The position numbers were made by a program, and so were the translations under genes. From Gordius sp. MW1 (Eukaryota; Nematomorpha; Gordioida; Gordea; Gordiidae): a stretch of DNA of 64,000 nucleotides. The stretch's first letter is position 1. Every line of letters starts with the position of its first letter. The DNA lies in NCBI GenBank assembly GCA_964036665.1, contig OZ038526.1, positions 13,020,001-13,084,000 on the forward strand, in the 5' to 3' direction. The notes under the pieces are model-generated. The model was not told the origin of the DNA. It searched no databases and was given only the letters and a program-made list of their open reading frames with translations. Shown here in pieces: positions 1 through 11,335 of the stretch.

Positions 1-345
1 AAAAATTTATCAGAATCTAAAAACTATTACTTTGAAATCATGATCGCATAGAGCAGTTTTCAAAAATTAAGCACTCACGTTGCGATACAACAAACTAATG
101 GCAACAATAAAACGTTGTCTTTTGTCAAAATGATAGTTCTCGCAGCTTAAAACCTCTTTTCGGAAGTCAATCGAGGATAATAGGATTCTCAAATTGGCTT
201 ACTTTTATATATTTTTTCATGCTCTTTCACATAGAATCGAAAAAAATAAATATTTTTGCTTCAAAATTTTTCACATATTTTTCTTTGAACCGTATTCATC
301 CGGTGAAAGTTGTCGTTTTCTGACGTGGTTTCTATGATCCCAAGT
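1..345 (+). repeat. Representative satellite monomer (copy 1) with internal map
   Basis: Landmarks in monomer coordinates: A-rich start (1-24); the 8-bp palindrome ATCATGAT near 37-44; a dyad region at 79-105 (mutated here, ATGG for ATCG, intact in copy 2); a low-variability stretch AATAAAACGTTGTC through TTCTCGCAG at about 106-147; TTCGGAAGTCAATCGAGG at about 159-176; a T-rich stretch with TATATA near 206-218; two direct copies of TTTCACATA at 225-233 and 269-277; an AT-rich, indel-prone stretch at 240-290; then ACCGTATTCATCCG and GTTGTCGTTTTCAGACG near the end. Two GATC sites per unit, at the palindrome and near the end, should give a ladder with a GATC-cutting enzyme. No convincing half-monomer similarity was seen, so the unit does not look like a recent dimer. 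Confidence 0.9.
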
Positions 346-423
346 AAAAATTTATCAAAATCTAAAAACTATTACTTTGAAATCATTATCGCATAGAGCA
401 GTTTTCAAAAATTAAGCACTCAC

Positions 424-450
424 GTTGCGATACAACAAACTAATCGCAAC
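424..450. other. Dyad GTTGCGAT-N11-ATCGCAAC in the satellite (example, copy 2)
   Basis: Positions 424-431 (GTTGCGAT) and 443-450 (ATCGCAAC) are perfect reverse complements separated by 11 bases (ACAACAAACTA). The arrangement recurs in most monomers of the array. It could be a stem-loop in single-stranded DNA or in a transcript, or a bipartite binding site for a dimeric DNA-binding protein. The sequence does not decide between these. It does not match the CENP-B box pattern. A few copies carry altered arms, for example copy 1 (ATGG) and the CGCGTTGCG-type variants. Confidence 0.7.
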
Positions 451-3400
451 AATAAAACGTTGTCTTTTGTCAAAATGATAGTTCTCGCAGCTTAAAACCT
501 CTTTTCGGAAGTCAATCGAGGATAAGAGGATTCTAAAATTGACTTACTTTTATATATTTTTTCATGCTCTTTCACATAGAATCAAAAAAAATAAATATTT
601 TTACCTCAAAATTTTTCACATATTTTTCTTTGAACCGTATTCATCCGATGAAAGTTGTCGTTTTCAGACGTGGTTTCTATGATCCCAAGTAAAAATTTAT
701 CAGAATCTAAAAACTATTACTTTGAAATCATGATCGCATAGAGCAGTTTTCAAAAATTAAGCACTCACGTTGCGATACAACAAACTAATCGCAACAATAA
801 AACGTTGTCTTTTGTCAAAATGATAGTTCTCGCAGCTTAAAACCTCTTTTCGGAAGTCAATCGAGGATAAGAGGATTCTAAAATTGGCTTACTTTTATAT
901 ATTTTTTCATGCTCTTTCACATAGAATCGAAAAAAATAAATATTTTTACCTCAAAATTTTACACATATTTTTCTTTGAACCGTATTCATCCGATGAAAGT
1001 TGTCGTTTTCAGACGTGGTTTCTATGATCCTAAGTAAAAATTTATCAGAATCTAAAAACTATTATTTTGAAATCATGATCGCATAGAGCAGTTTTCAAAA
1101 ATTAAGCACTCACGTTGCGATACAACAAACTAATCGCAACAATAAAACGTTGTCTTTTGTCAAAATGATAGTTCTCGCAGCTTAAAACCTCTTTTCGGAA
1201 GTCAATCGAGGATAAGAGGATTCTAAAATTGGCTTACTTTTATATATTTTTTCATGCTCTTTCACATAGAATCGAAATAAATAAATATTTTTACCTCAAA
1301 ATTTTTCACATATTTTTCTTTGAACCGTATTCATCCGGTGAAAGTTGTCGTTTTCTGACGTGGTTTCTATGATCCCAAGTAAAAATTTATCAGAATCTAA
1401 AAACTATTACTTTGAAATCATTATCGCATAGAGCAGTTTTCAAAAATTAAGCACTCACGTTGCGATACAACAAACTAATCGCAACAATAAAACGTTGTCT
1501 TTTGTCAAAATGATAGTTCTCGCAGCTTAAAACCTCTTTTCGGAAGTCAATCGAGGATAAGAGGATTCTAAAATTGGCTTACTTTTATATATTTTTTCAT
1601 GCTCTTTTACATAGAATCGAAAAAAATAAATATTTTTGCCTCAAAATTTTTCACATATTTTTCTTTGAACCGTATTCATCCGGTGAAAGTTGTCGTTTTC
1701 AGACGTGGTTTCTATGATCCCAAGTAAAAATTTATCAGAATCTAAAAACTATTACTTTGAAATCATGATCGCATAGAGCAGTTTTCAAAAATTAAGCACT
1801 CACGTTGCGATATAACAAACTAATCGCAACAATAAAACGTTGTCTTTTGTCAAAATGATAGTTCTCGCAGCTTAAAACCTCTTTTCGGAAGTCAATCGAG
1901 GATAATAGGATTCTCAAATTGGCTTACTTTTATATATTTTTTCATGCTCTTTCACATAGAATCGAAAAAAATAAATATTTTTACCTCAAAATTTACCATA
2001 TTTTTCTTTGAAACGTATTCATCCGATGAAAGTTGTCGTTTTAGATATGGTTTCTATGATCCCAAGTAAAAATTTATCAGAATCTAAAAACTATTATTTT
2101 GAAATCATGATCGCATAGAGCAGTTTTCAAAAATTAAGCACTCACGTTGCGATACAACAAACTAATCGCAACAATAAAACGTTGTCTTTTGTCAAAATGA
2201 TAGTTCTCGCAGCTTAAAACCTCTTTTCGGAAGTCAATCGAGGATAAGAGGATTCTAAAATTGGCTTACTTTTATATATTTTTTCATGCTCTTTCACATA
2301 GAATCGAAAAAAATAAATATTTTTACCTCAAAATTTTTCACATATTTTTCTTTGAACCGTATTCATCCGGTGAAAGTTGTCGTTTTCAGACGTGGTTTCT
2401 ATGATCCCAAGTAAAAATTTATCAGAATCTAAAAACTATTACTTTGAAATCATGATCGCATAGAGCAGTTTTCAAAAATTAAGCACTCACGTTGCGATAT
2501 AACAAACTAATCGCAACAATAAAACGTTGTCTTTTGTCAAAATGATAGTTCTCGCAGCTTAAAACCTCTTTTCGGAAGTCAATCGAGGATAAGAGGATTC
2601 TAAAATTGGCTTACTTTTATATATTTTTTCATGCTCTTTCACATAGAATCGAAAAAAATAAATATTTTTACCTCAAAATTTTTCACATATTTTTCTTTGA
2701 ACCGTATTCATCCGATGAAAGTTGTCGTTTTCAGACGTGGTTTCTATGATCCCAAGTAAAAATTTATCAGAATCTAAAAACTATTACTTTGAAATCATGA
2801 TCGCATAGAGCAGTTTTCAAAAATTAAGCACTCACGTTGCGATACAACAAACTAATCGCAACAATAAAACGTTGTCTTTTGTCAAAATGATAGTTCTCGC
2901 AGCTTAAAACCTCTTTTCGGAAGTCAATCGAGGATAATAGGATTCTCAAATTGGCTTACTTTTATATATATTTTCATGCTCTTTCACATAGAATCGAAAA
3001 AAATAAATATTTTTACCTCAAAATTTTTACCATATTTTTCTTTGAGCCGTATTCATCCGATGAAAGTTGTCGTTTTCAGACGTGGTTTCTATGATCCCAA
3101 GTAAAAATTTATCAGAATCTAAAAACTATTACTTTGAAATCATTATCGCATAGAGCAGTTTTCAAAAATTAAGCACTCACGTTGCGATACAACAAACTAA
3201 TCGCAACAATAAAACGTTGTCTTTTGTCAAAATGATAGTTCTCGCAGCTTAAAACCTCTTTTCGGAAGTCAATCGAGGATAATAGGATTCTCAAATTGGC
3301 TTACTTTTATATATTTTTTCATGCTCTTTCACATAGAATCGAAAAAAATAAATATTTTTACCTCAAAATTTTTCACATATTTTTCTTTGAACCGTATTCA

Positions 3401-6400
3401 TCCGATGAAAGTTGTCGCTTTTAGACGTGGTTTCTATGATCCCAAGTAAAAATTTATCAGAATCTAAAAACTATTACTTTGAAATCATTATCGCATAGAG
3501 AAGTTTTTAAAAATTAAGCACTCACGTTGCGATACAACAAACTAATCGCAACAATAAAACGTTGTCTTTTGTCAAAATGATAGTTCTCGCAGCTTAAAAC
3601 CTCTTTTCGGAAGTCAATCGAGGATAAGAGGATTCTAAAATTGGCTTACTTTTATATATTTTTTCATGCTCTTTCACATAGAATCGAAAAAAATAAATAT
3701 TTTTACCTCAAAATTTTTCACATATTTTTCTTTGAACCTTATTCATCCGGTGAAAGTTGTCGTTTTCAGACGTGGTTTCTATGATCTCAAGTAAAAATTT
3801 ATCAGAATTTAAAAACTATTACTTTTAAATCATGATCGCATAGAGCAGTTTTCAAAAATTAAGCACTCACGTTGCGATACAACAAACTAATCGCAACAAT
3901 AAAACGTTGTCTTTTGTCAAAATGATAGTTCTCGCAGCTTAAAACCTCTTTTCGGAAGTCAATCGAGGATAATAGATTCTCAAATTGGCTTACTTTTATA
4001 TATTTTTTCATGCTCTTTCACATAGAATCGAAAAAAATAAATATTTTTACCTCAAAATTTTTCACATATTTTTCTTTGAACCGTATTCATCCGGTGAAAG
4101 TTGTCGTTTTCAGACGTGGTTTCTATGATCCCAAGTAAAAATTTATCAGAATCTAAAAACTATTACTTTGAAATCATGATCGCATAGAGCAGTTTTCAAA
4201 AATTAAGCACTCACGTTGCGATACAACAAACTAATCGCAACAATAAAACGTTGTCTATTGTCAAAATGATAGTTCTCGCAGCCTAAAACCTCTTTTCGGA
4301 AGTCAATCGAGGATAATAGGATTCTCAAATTGGCTTACTTTTATATATTTTCATGCTCTTTCACATAGAATCGAAAAAAATAAATATTTTTGCCTCAAAA
4401 TTTTTCACATATTTTTCTTTGAACCGTATTCATCCGGTGAAAGTTGTCTTTTTCAGACGTGGTTTCTATGATCCCAAGTAAAAATTTATCAGAATCTAAA
4501 AACTATTACTTTGAAATCATGATCGCATAGAGCAGTTTTCAAAAATTAAGCACTCACGTTGCGATACAACAAACTAATCGCAACAATAAAACGTTGTCTT
4601 TTGTCAAAATGATAGTTCTCGCAGCTTAAAACCTCTTTTCGGAAGTCAATCGAGGATAATAGGATTCTCAAATTGGCTTACTTTTATATATTTTTTCATG
4701 CTCTTTCACATAGAATCGAAAAAAATAAATATTTTTACCTCAAAATTTTTCACATATTTTTCTTTGAACCGTATTCATCCGATGAAAGTTGTCGTTTTCA
4801 GACGTGGTTTCTATGATCCCAAGTAAAAATTTATCAGAATTTAAAAACTATTACTTTGAAATCATGATCGCATAGAGCAGTTTTCAAAAATTAAGCACTC
4901 ACGTTGCGATACAACAAACTAATCGCAACAATAAAACGTTGTCTTTTGTCAAAATGATAGTTCTCGCAGCTTAAAACCTTATTTCGGAAGTCAATCGAGG
5001 ATAATAGGATTCTCAAATCGGCTTACTTTTATATATTTTTTCATGCTCTTTCACATATAATCGAAAAAAATAAATATTTTTGCCTCAAAATTTTTCACAT
5101 ATTTTTCTTTGAACCGTATTCATCCGATGAAAGTTGTCGTTTTCAGACGTGGTTTCTATGATCCCAAGTAAAAATTTATCAGAATTTAAAAACTATTACT
5201 TTGAAATCATGATCGCATAGAGCAGTTTTCAAAAATTAAGCACTCACGTTGCGATACAACAAACTAATCGCAACAATAAAACGTTGTCTTTTTTCAAAAT
5301 GATAGTTCTCGCAGCTTGAAACCTCTTTTCGGAAGTCAATCGAGGATAATAGGATTCTCAAATTGGCTTACTTTTATATATTTTTTAATGCTCTTTCACA
5401 TAGAATCGAAAAAAATAAATATTTTTGCCTCAAAATTTTTCACATATTTTTCTTTGAACCGTACATCCGGTGAAAGTTGTCGTTTTCAGACGTGGTTTCT
5501 ATGATCCCAAGTAAAAATTTATCAGAATCTAAAAACTATTACTTTGAAATCAAGATCGCATAGAGCAGTTTTCAAAAATTAAGCACTCACGTTGCGATAC
5601 AACAAACTAATCGCAACAATAAAACGTTGTCTATTGTCAAAATGATAGTTCTCGCAGCTTAAAACCTCTTTTCGGAAGTCAATCGAGGATAATAGGATTC
5701 TCAAATTGGCTTACTTTTATATATTTTTTCATGCTCTTTCACATAGAATCGAAAAAAATAAATATTTTTACCTCAAAACTTTTACCATGTTTTTCTTTGA
5801 ACCGTATTCATCCTATGAAAGTTGTCGTTTTCAGACGTGGTTTCTATGATCCCAAGTAAAAATTTATCAGAATACAAAAACTATTACTTTGAAATCATGA
5901 TCGCATAGAGCAGTTTTCAAAAATTAAGCACTCGCGTTGCGATACAACAAACTAATCGCAACAATAAAACGTTGTCTTTTGTCAAAATGATAGTTCTCGC
6001 AGCTTAAAACCTCTTTTCGGAAGTCAATCGAGGATAATAGGATTCTCAAATTGGCTTACTTTTATATATTTTTTCATGCTCTTTCACATAGAATCGAAAA
6101 AAATAAATATTTTTGCCTCAAAATTTTTCACATATTTTTCTTTGAACCGTATTCATCTGGTGAAAGTTGTCGTTTTCTGACGTGGTTTCTATGATCCCAA
6201 GTAAAAATTTATCAGAATCTAAAAACTATTACTTTGAAATCATGATCGCATAGAGCAGTTTTCAAAAATTAAGCACTCACGTTGCGATACAACAAACTAA
6301 TCGCAACAATAAAACGTTGTCTTTTGTCAAAATGATAGTTCTCGCAGCTTAAAACCTCTTTTCGGAAGTCAATCGAGGATAATAGGATTCTCAAATTGGC

Positions 6401-7089
6401 TTACTTTTATATATTTTTTCATGCTCTTTCACATAGAATCGAAAAAAATAAATATTTTTACCTCAAAACTTTTACCATATTTTTCTTTGAACCGTATTCA
6501 TCCTATGAAAGTTGTCGTTTTCAGACGTGGTTTCTATGATCCCAAGTAAAAATTTATCAGAATATAAAAACTATTACTTTGAAATCATGATCGCATAGAG
6601 CAGTTTTCAAAAATTAAGCACTCGCGTTGCGATAAAACAAACTAAACGCAACAATAAAACGTTGTCTTTTGTCAAAATGATAGTTCTCGCAGCTTAAAAC
6701 CTCTTTTCGGAAGTCAATCGAGGATAAGAGGATTCTAAAATTGGCTTACTTTTATATATTTTTTCATGCTCTTTCAGATAGAATCGAATAAAATAAATAT
6801 TTTTACCTCAAAATTTTTCACATATTTTTCTTTGAACCGTATTCATCCGGTGAAAGTTGTCTTTTTCAGACGTGGTTTCTATGATCCCAAGTAAAAATTT
6901 ATCAGAATCTAAAAACTATTACTTTGAAATCATGATCGCATAGAGCAGTTTTCAAAAATTAAGCACTCACGTTGCGATACAACAAACTAATCGCAACAAT
7001 AAAACGTTGTCTTTTGTCAAAATGATAGTTCTCGCAGCTTAAAACCTCTTTTCGGAAGTCAATCGAGGATAATAGGATTCTCAAATTGG

Positions 7090-10000
7090 CTTACTTATAT
7101 ATATTTTTTCATGCTCTTTCACATAGAATCGAAAAAAATAAATATTTTTACCTCAAAATTTTTCACATATTTTTCTTTGAACCGTATTCATCCGATGAAA
7201 GTTGTCGTTTTCAGACTTGGTTTCTATGATCCCAAGTAAAAATTTATCAGAATTTAAAAACTATTACTTTGAAATCATGATCACATAGAGCAGTTTTCAA
7301 AAATTAAGCACTCGCGTTGCGATAAAACAAACTAAACGCAACAATAAAACGTTGTCTTTTGTCAAAATGATAGTTCTCGCAGCTTAAAACCTCTTTTCGG
7401 AAGTCAATCGAGGATAATAGGATTCTCAAATTGGCTTACTTTTATATATTTTTTCATGCTCTTTCACATAGAATCGAAAAAAATAAATATTTTTACCTCA
7501 AAATTTTTCACATATTTTTCTTTGAACCGTATTTATCAGGTGAAAGTTGTCGTTTTCAGACGTGGTTTCTATGATCCCAAGTAAAAACTTAACAGAATCT
7601 AAAAACTATTACTTTGAAATTATGATCGCATAGAGCAGTTTTCAAAAATTAAGCACTCACGTTGCGATACAACAAACTAATCGCGACAATAAAACGTTGT
7701 CTATTGTCAAAATGATAGTTCTCGCAGCTTGACTCTTTTAGGAAGTCAATCGAGGATAATAGGATTCTCAAATTGGCTTACTTTTATATATTTTTTCATG
7801 CTCTTTCACATGGAATCGAAAAAAATAAATATTTTTGCCTCAAAATTTTTCACATATTTTTCTTTGAACCGTACATCCGGTGAAAGTTGTCGTTATCAGA
7901 CGTGGTTTCTATGATCCCAAGTAAAAATTTATCAGAATCTAAAAACTATTACTTTGAAATCATGATCGCATAGAGCAGTTTTCAAAAATTAAGCACTCAT
8001 GTTGCGATACAACAAACTAATCGCAACAATAAAACGTTGTCTTTTGTCAAAATGATAGTTCTCGCAGCTTAAAACCTCTTTTCGGAAGTCAATCGAGGAT
8101 AATAGGATTCTCAAATTGGCTTACTTTTATATATTTTTTCATGCTCTTTCACATAGAATCGAAAAGAATAAATATTTTTGCCTCAAAATTTTTCACATAT
8201 TTTTCTTTGAACCGTATTCATCCTATGAAAGTTGTCGTTTTCAGACGTGGTTTCTATGATCCCAAGTAAAAATTTATCAGAATCTAAAAACTATTACTTT
8301 GAAATCATGATCGCATAGAGCAGTTTTTAAAAATTAAGCACTCACGTTGCGATACAACAAACTAATCGCAACAATAAAACGTTGTCTTTTGTCAAAATGA
8401 TAGTTCTCGCAGATTAAAACCTCTTTTCGGAAGTCAATCGAGGATAATAGGATTCTCAAATTGGCTTACTTTTATATATTTTTTCATGCTCTTTCACATA
8501 GAATCGAAAAGAATAAATATTTTTGCCTCAAAATTTTTCACATATTTTTCTTTGAACCGTATTCATCCTATGAAAGTTGTCGTTTTCAGACGTGGTTTCT
8601 ATGATCCCAAGTAAAAATTTATCAGAATATAAAAACTATTAATTTGAAATCATGATCGCATAGAGCAGTTTTTAAAAATTAAGCACTCGCGTTGCGATAC
8701 AACAAACTAAACGCAACAATAAAACGTTGTCTTTTGTCAAAATGATAGTTCTCGCAGCTTAAAACCTCTTTTCGGAAGTCAATCGAGGATAATAGGATTC
8801 TCAAATTGGCTTACTTTTATATATTTTTTCATGCTCTTTCACATAGAATCGAAAAGAATAAATATTTTTGCCTCAAAATTTTTCCCATATTTTTCTTTGA
8901 ACCGTATTCATCCAGTGAAAGTTGTCGTTTTCAGACGTGGTTTCTATGATCCCAAGTAAAAATTTATCAGAATCTAAAAACTATTACTTTGAAATCATGA
9001 TCGCATAGAGCAGTTTTCAAAAATTAAGCACTCACGTTGCGATACAACAAACTAATCGCAACAATAAAACGTTGTCTTTTGTCAAAATGATAGTTCTCGC
9101 AGCTTAAAACCTCTTTTCGGAAGTCAATCGAGGATAATAGGATTCTCAAATTGGCTTACTTTTATATATTTTTTCATGCTCTTTCACATAGAATCGAAAA
9201 AAATAAATATTTTTACCTCAAAATTTTTCAACATATTTTTCTTTGAACCGTATTCATCCGATGAAAGTTGTCGTTTTCAGACGTGGTTTCTATGATCCCA
9301 AGTAAAAATTTATCAGAATTTAAAAACTATTACTTTGAAATCATGATCGCATAGAGCAGTTTTCAAAAATTAAGCACTCACGTTGCGATACAACAAACTA
9401 ATCGCAACAATAAAACGTTGTCTTTTGTCAAAATGATAGTTCTCGCAGCTTAAAACCTTATTTCGGAAGTCAATCGAGGATAATAGGATTCTCAAATCGG
9501 CTTACTTTTATATATTTTTTCATGCTCTTTCACATATAATCGAAAAAAATAAATATTTTTACCTCAAAATTTTTCACATATTTTTCTTTGAACCGTATTT
9601 ATCCGGTGAAAGTTGTCGTTTTCAGACGTGGTTTCTATGATCCCAAGTAAAAATTTATCAGAATTTAAAAACTATTACTTTGACATCATGATTGCATAGA
9701 GCAGTTTTCAAAAATTAAGCACTCACGTTGCGATACAACAAACTAATCGCAACAATAAAACGTTGTCTTTTGTCAAAATGATAGTTCTCGCAGCTTGAAA
9801 CCTCTTTTCGGAAGTCAATCGAGGATAATAGGATTCTCAAATTGGCTTACTTTTATATATTTTTTCATGCTCTTTCACATGGAATCGAAAAAAATAAATA
9901 TTTTTGCCTCAAAATTTTTCACATATTTTTCTTTGAACCGTACATCCGGTGAAAGTTGTCGTTTTCAGACGTGGTTTCTATGATCCCAAGTAAAAATTTA

Positions 10001-10500
10001 TCAGAATCTAAAAACTATTACTTTGAAATCATGATCGCATAGAGCAGTTTTCAAAAATTAAGCACTCACGTTGCGATACAACAAACTAATCGCAACAATA
10101 AAACGTTGTCTTTTGTCAAAATGATAGTTCTCGCAGCTTAAAACCTCTTTTCGGGAAGTCAATCGAGGATAATAGATTCTCAAATTGGCTTACTTTTATA
10201 TATTTTTTCATGCTCTTCCACATAGAATCGAAAAAAATAAATATTTTTGCCTCAAAATTTTTCACATATTTTTCTTTGAACCGTATTCATCCTGTGAAAG
10301 TTGTCGTTTTCAGACGTGGTTTCTATGATCCCAAGTAAAAATTTATCAGAATATAAAAACTATTACTTTGAAATCATGATCGCATAGAGCAGTTTTCAAA
10401 AATTAAGCACTCGCGTTGCGATAAAACAAACTAAACGCAACAATAAAACGTTGTCTTTTGTCAAAATGATAGTTCTCGCAGCTTAAAACCTCTTTTCGGA
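7090..10500 (+). repeat. 22-monomer HOR, left copy (partner 14673-18083)
   Basis: A series of private variants is reproduced 7583 bp downstream in the same order: TTACTTATAT (7091/14674), GATCACATAG (about 7280/14863), TTAACAG with GAAATTATG, CTTGACTCTTTTAGG (7728/15311), CACTCATGTTG (7998/15581), GCAGATTAAAACC, CATCCAGTG (8910/16493), TTCAACAT (9229/16812), CTTGAAACC (9795/17378) and TTCGGGAAG (10151/17734). Very few bases differ between the two: for example GACTTGG versus GACGTGG near 7217/14800, and TTAATTTG versus TTACTTTG near 8640/16223. Endpoints are approximate. Confidence 0.85.
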
Positions 10501-11335
10501 AGTCAATCGAGGATAAGAGGATTCTAAAATTGGCTTACTTTTATATATTTTTTCATGCTCTTTCACATGGAATCGAAAAAAATAAATATTTTTGCCTCAA
10601 AATTTTTCACATATTTTTCTTTGAACCGTACATCCGGTGAAAGTTGTCGTTTTCAGACGTGGTTTCTATGATCCCAAGTAAAAATTTATCAGAATCTAAA
10701 AACTATTACTTTGAAATCATGATCGCATAGAGCAGTTTTCAAAAATTAAGCACTCACGTTGCGATACAACAAACTAATCGCAACAATAAAACGTTGTCTT
10801 TTGTCAAAATGATAGTTCTCGCAGCTTAAAACCTCTTTTCGGGAAGTCAATCGAGGATAATAGATTCTCAAATTGGCTTACTTTTATATATTTTTTCATG
10901 CTCTTCCACATAGAATCGAAAAAAATAAATATTTTTGCCTCAAAATTTTTCACATATTTTTCTTTGAACCGTATTCATCCGGTGAAAGTTGTCGTTTTCA
11001 GACGTGGTTTCTATGATCCCAAGTAAAAATTTATCAGAATATAAAAACTATTACTTTGAAATCATGATCGCATAGAGCAGTTTTCAAAAATTAAGCACTC
11101 GCGTTGCGATAAAACAAACTAAACGCAACAATAAAACGTTGTCTTTTGTCAAAATGATAGTTCTCGCAGCTTAAAACCTCTTTTCGGAAGTCAATCGAGG
11201 ATAAGAGGATTCTAAAATTGGCTTACTTTTATATATTTTTTCATGCTCTTTCACATAGAATCGAAAAAAATAAATATTTTTACCTCAAAATTTTTCACAG
11301 TTTTTTCTTTGAACCGTATTCATCCGGTGAAAGTT
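9960..11335 (+). repeat. Local tandem duplication of two monomers (688 bp)
   Basis: The rare pair TTCGGGAAG plus AATAGATTCTC, with CTTCCACATAG, occurs at 10151 and again at 10839, 688 bp apart. Each is followed by a monomer carrying CTCGCGTTGCGATAAAAC and AAGAGGATTCTAAAATTG. In the right-hand HOR copy this pair occurs once (17734), so the duplication is private to the left copy. A further two-monomer step (690 bp) links CAAAATTCCTCAC at about 11632 and 12322. Confidence 0.8.

Larger units (their letters stand above)
1..5300 (+). repeat. Array domain A: mixed monomers, weak 2- and 3-monomer periodicity
   Basis: About 15 monomers alternate irregularly between two forms of one segment: ATAAGAGGATTCTAAAATTG and ATAATAGGATTCTCAAATTG. 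Private changes repeat at 1035 bp (TTTTCTGACG around 317-325 and 1352-1360; CATTATCGC near 384 and 1419), a three-monomer offset. Another pair repeats at 687 bp (GATATAAC at about 1809 and 2496), a two-monomer offset. Small deletions occur near 1993 and 4336. No long higher-order repeat is obvious here. Confidence 0.7.

Noticed and set aside
159-176. TTCGGAAGTCAATCGAGG as a CENP-B box
   Set aside because: Only the TTCG core fits the pattern TTCGNNNNANNCGGG; the required A and CGGG are missing on both strands.
206-218. TATATA stretch as a promoter in each monomer
   Set aside because: No initiator, gene or transcript evidence; a TATATA string is expected in such AT-rich sequence.
200-285. Yeast-type replication origin (ARS) consensus in the AT-rich part of the monomer
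   Set aside because: Only near matches (about 10 of 11) are found, for example in the complement of AAAAAATAAAT. Such matches are expected by chance in AT-rich DNA.
5316-5504. Open frame of 62 codons repeated as near-identical proteins (also near 7729, 9795, 15312, 17378, 19101, 20821)
   Set aside because: It is the same stop-free stretch of the satellite monomer, opened where the TTAAAACC stop is mutated or an upstream start is gained. There is no start context or coding-type substitution pattern, and it ends at the same TAA in the next monomer.
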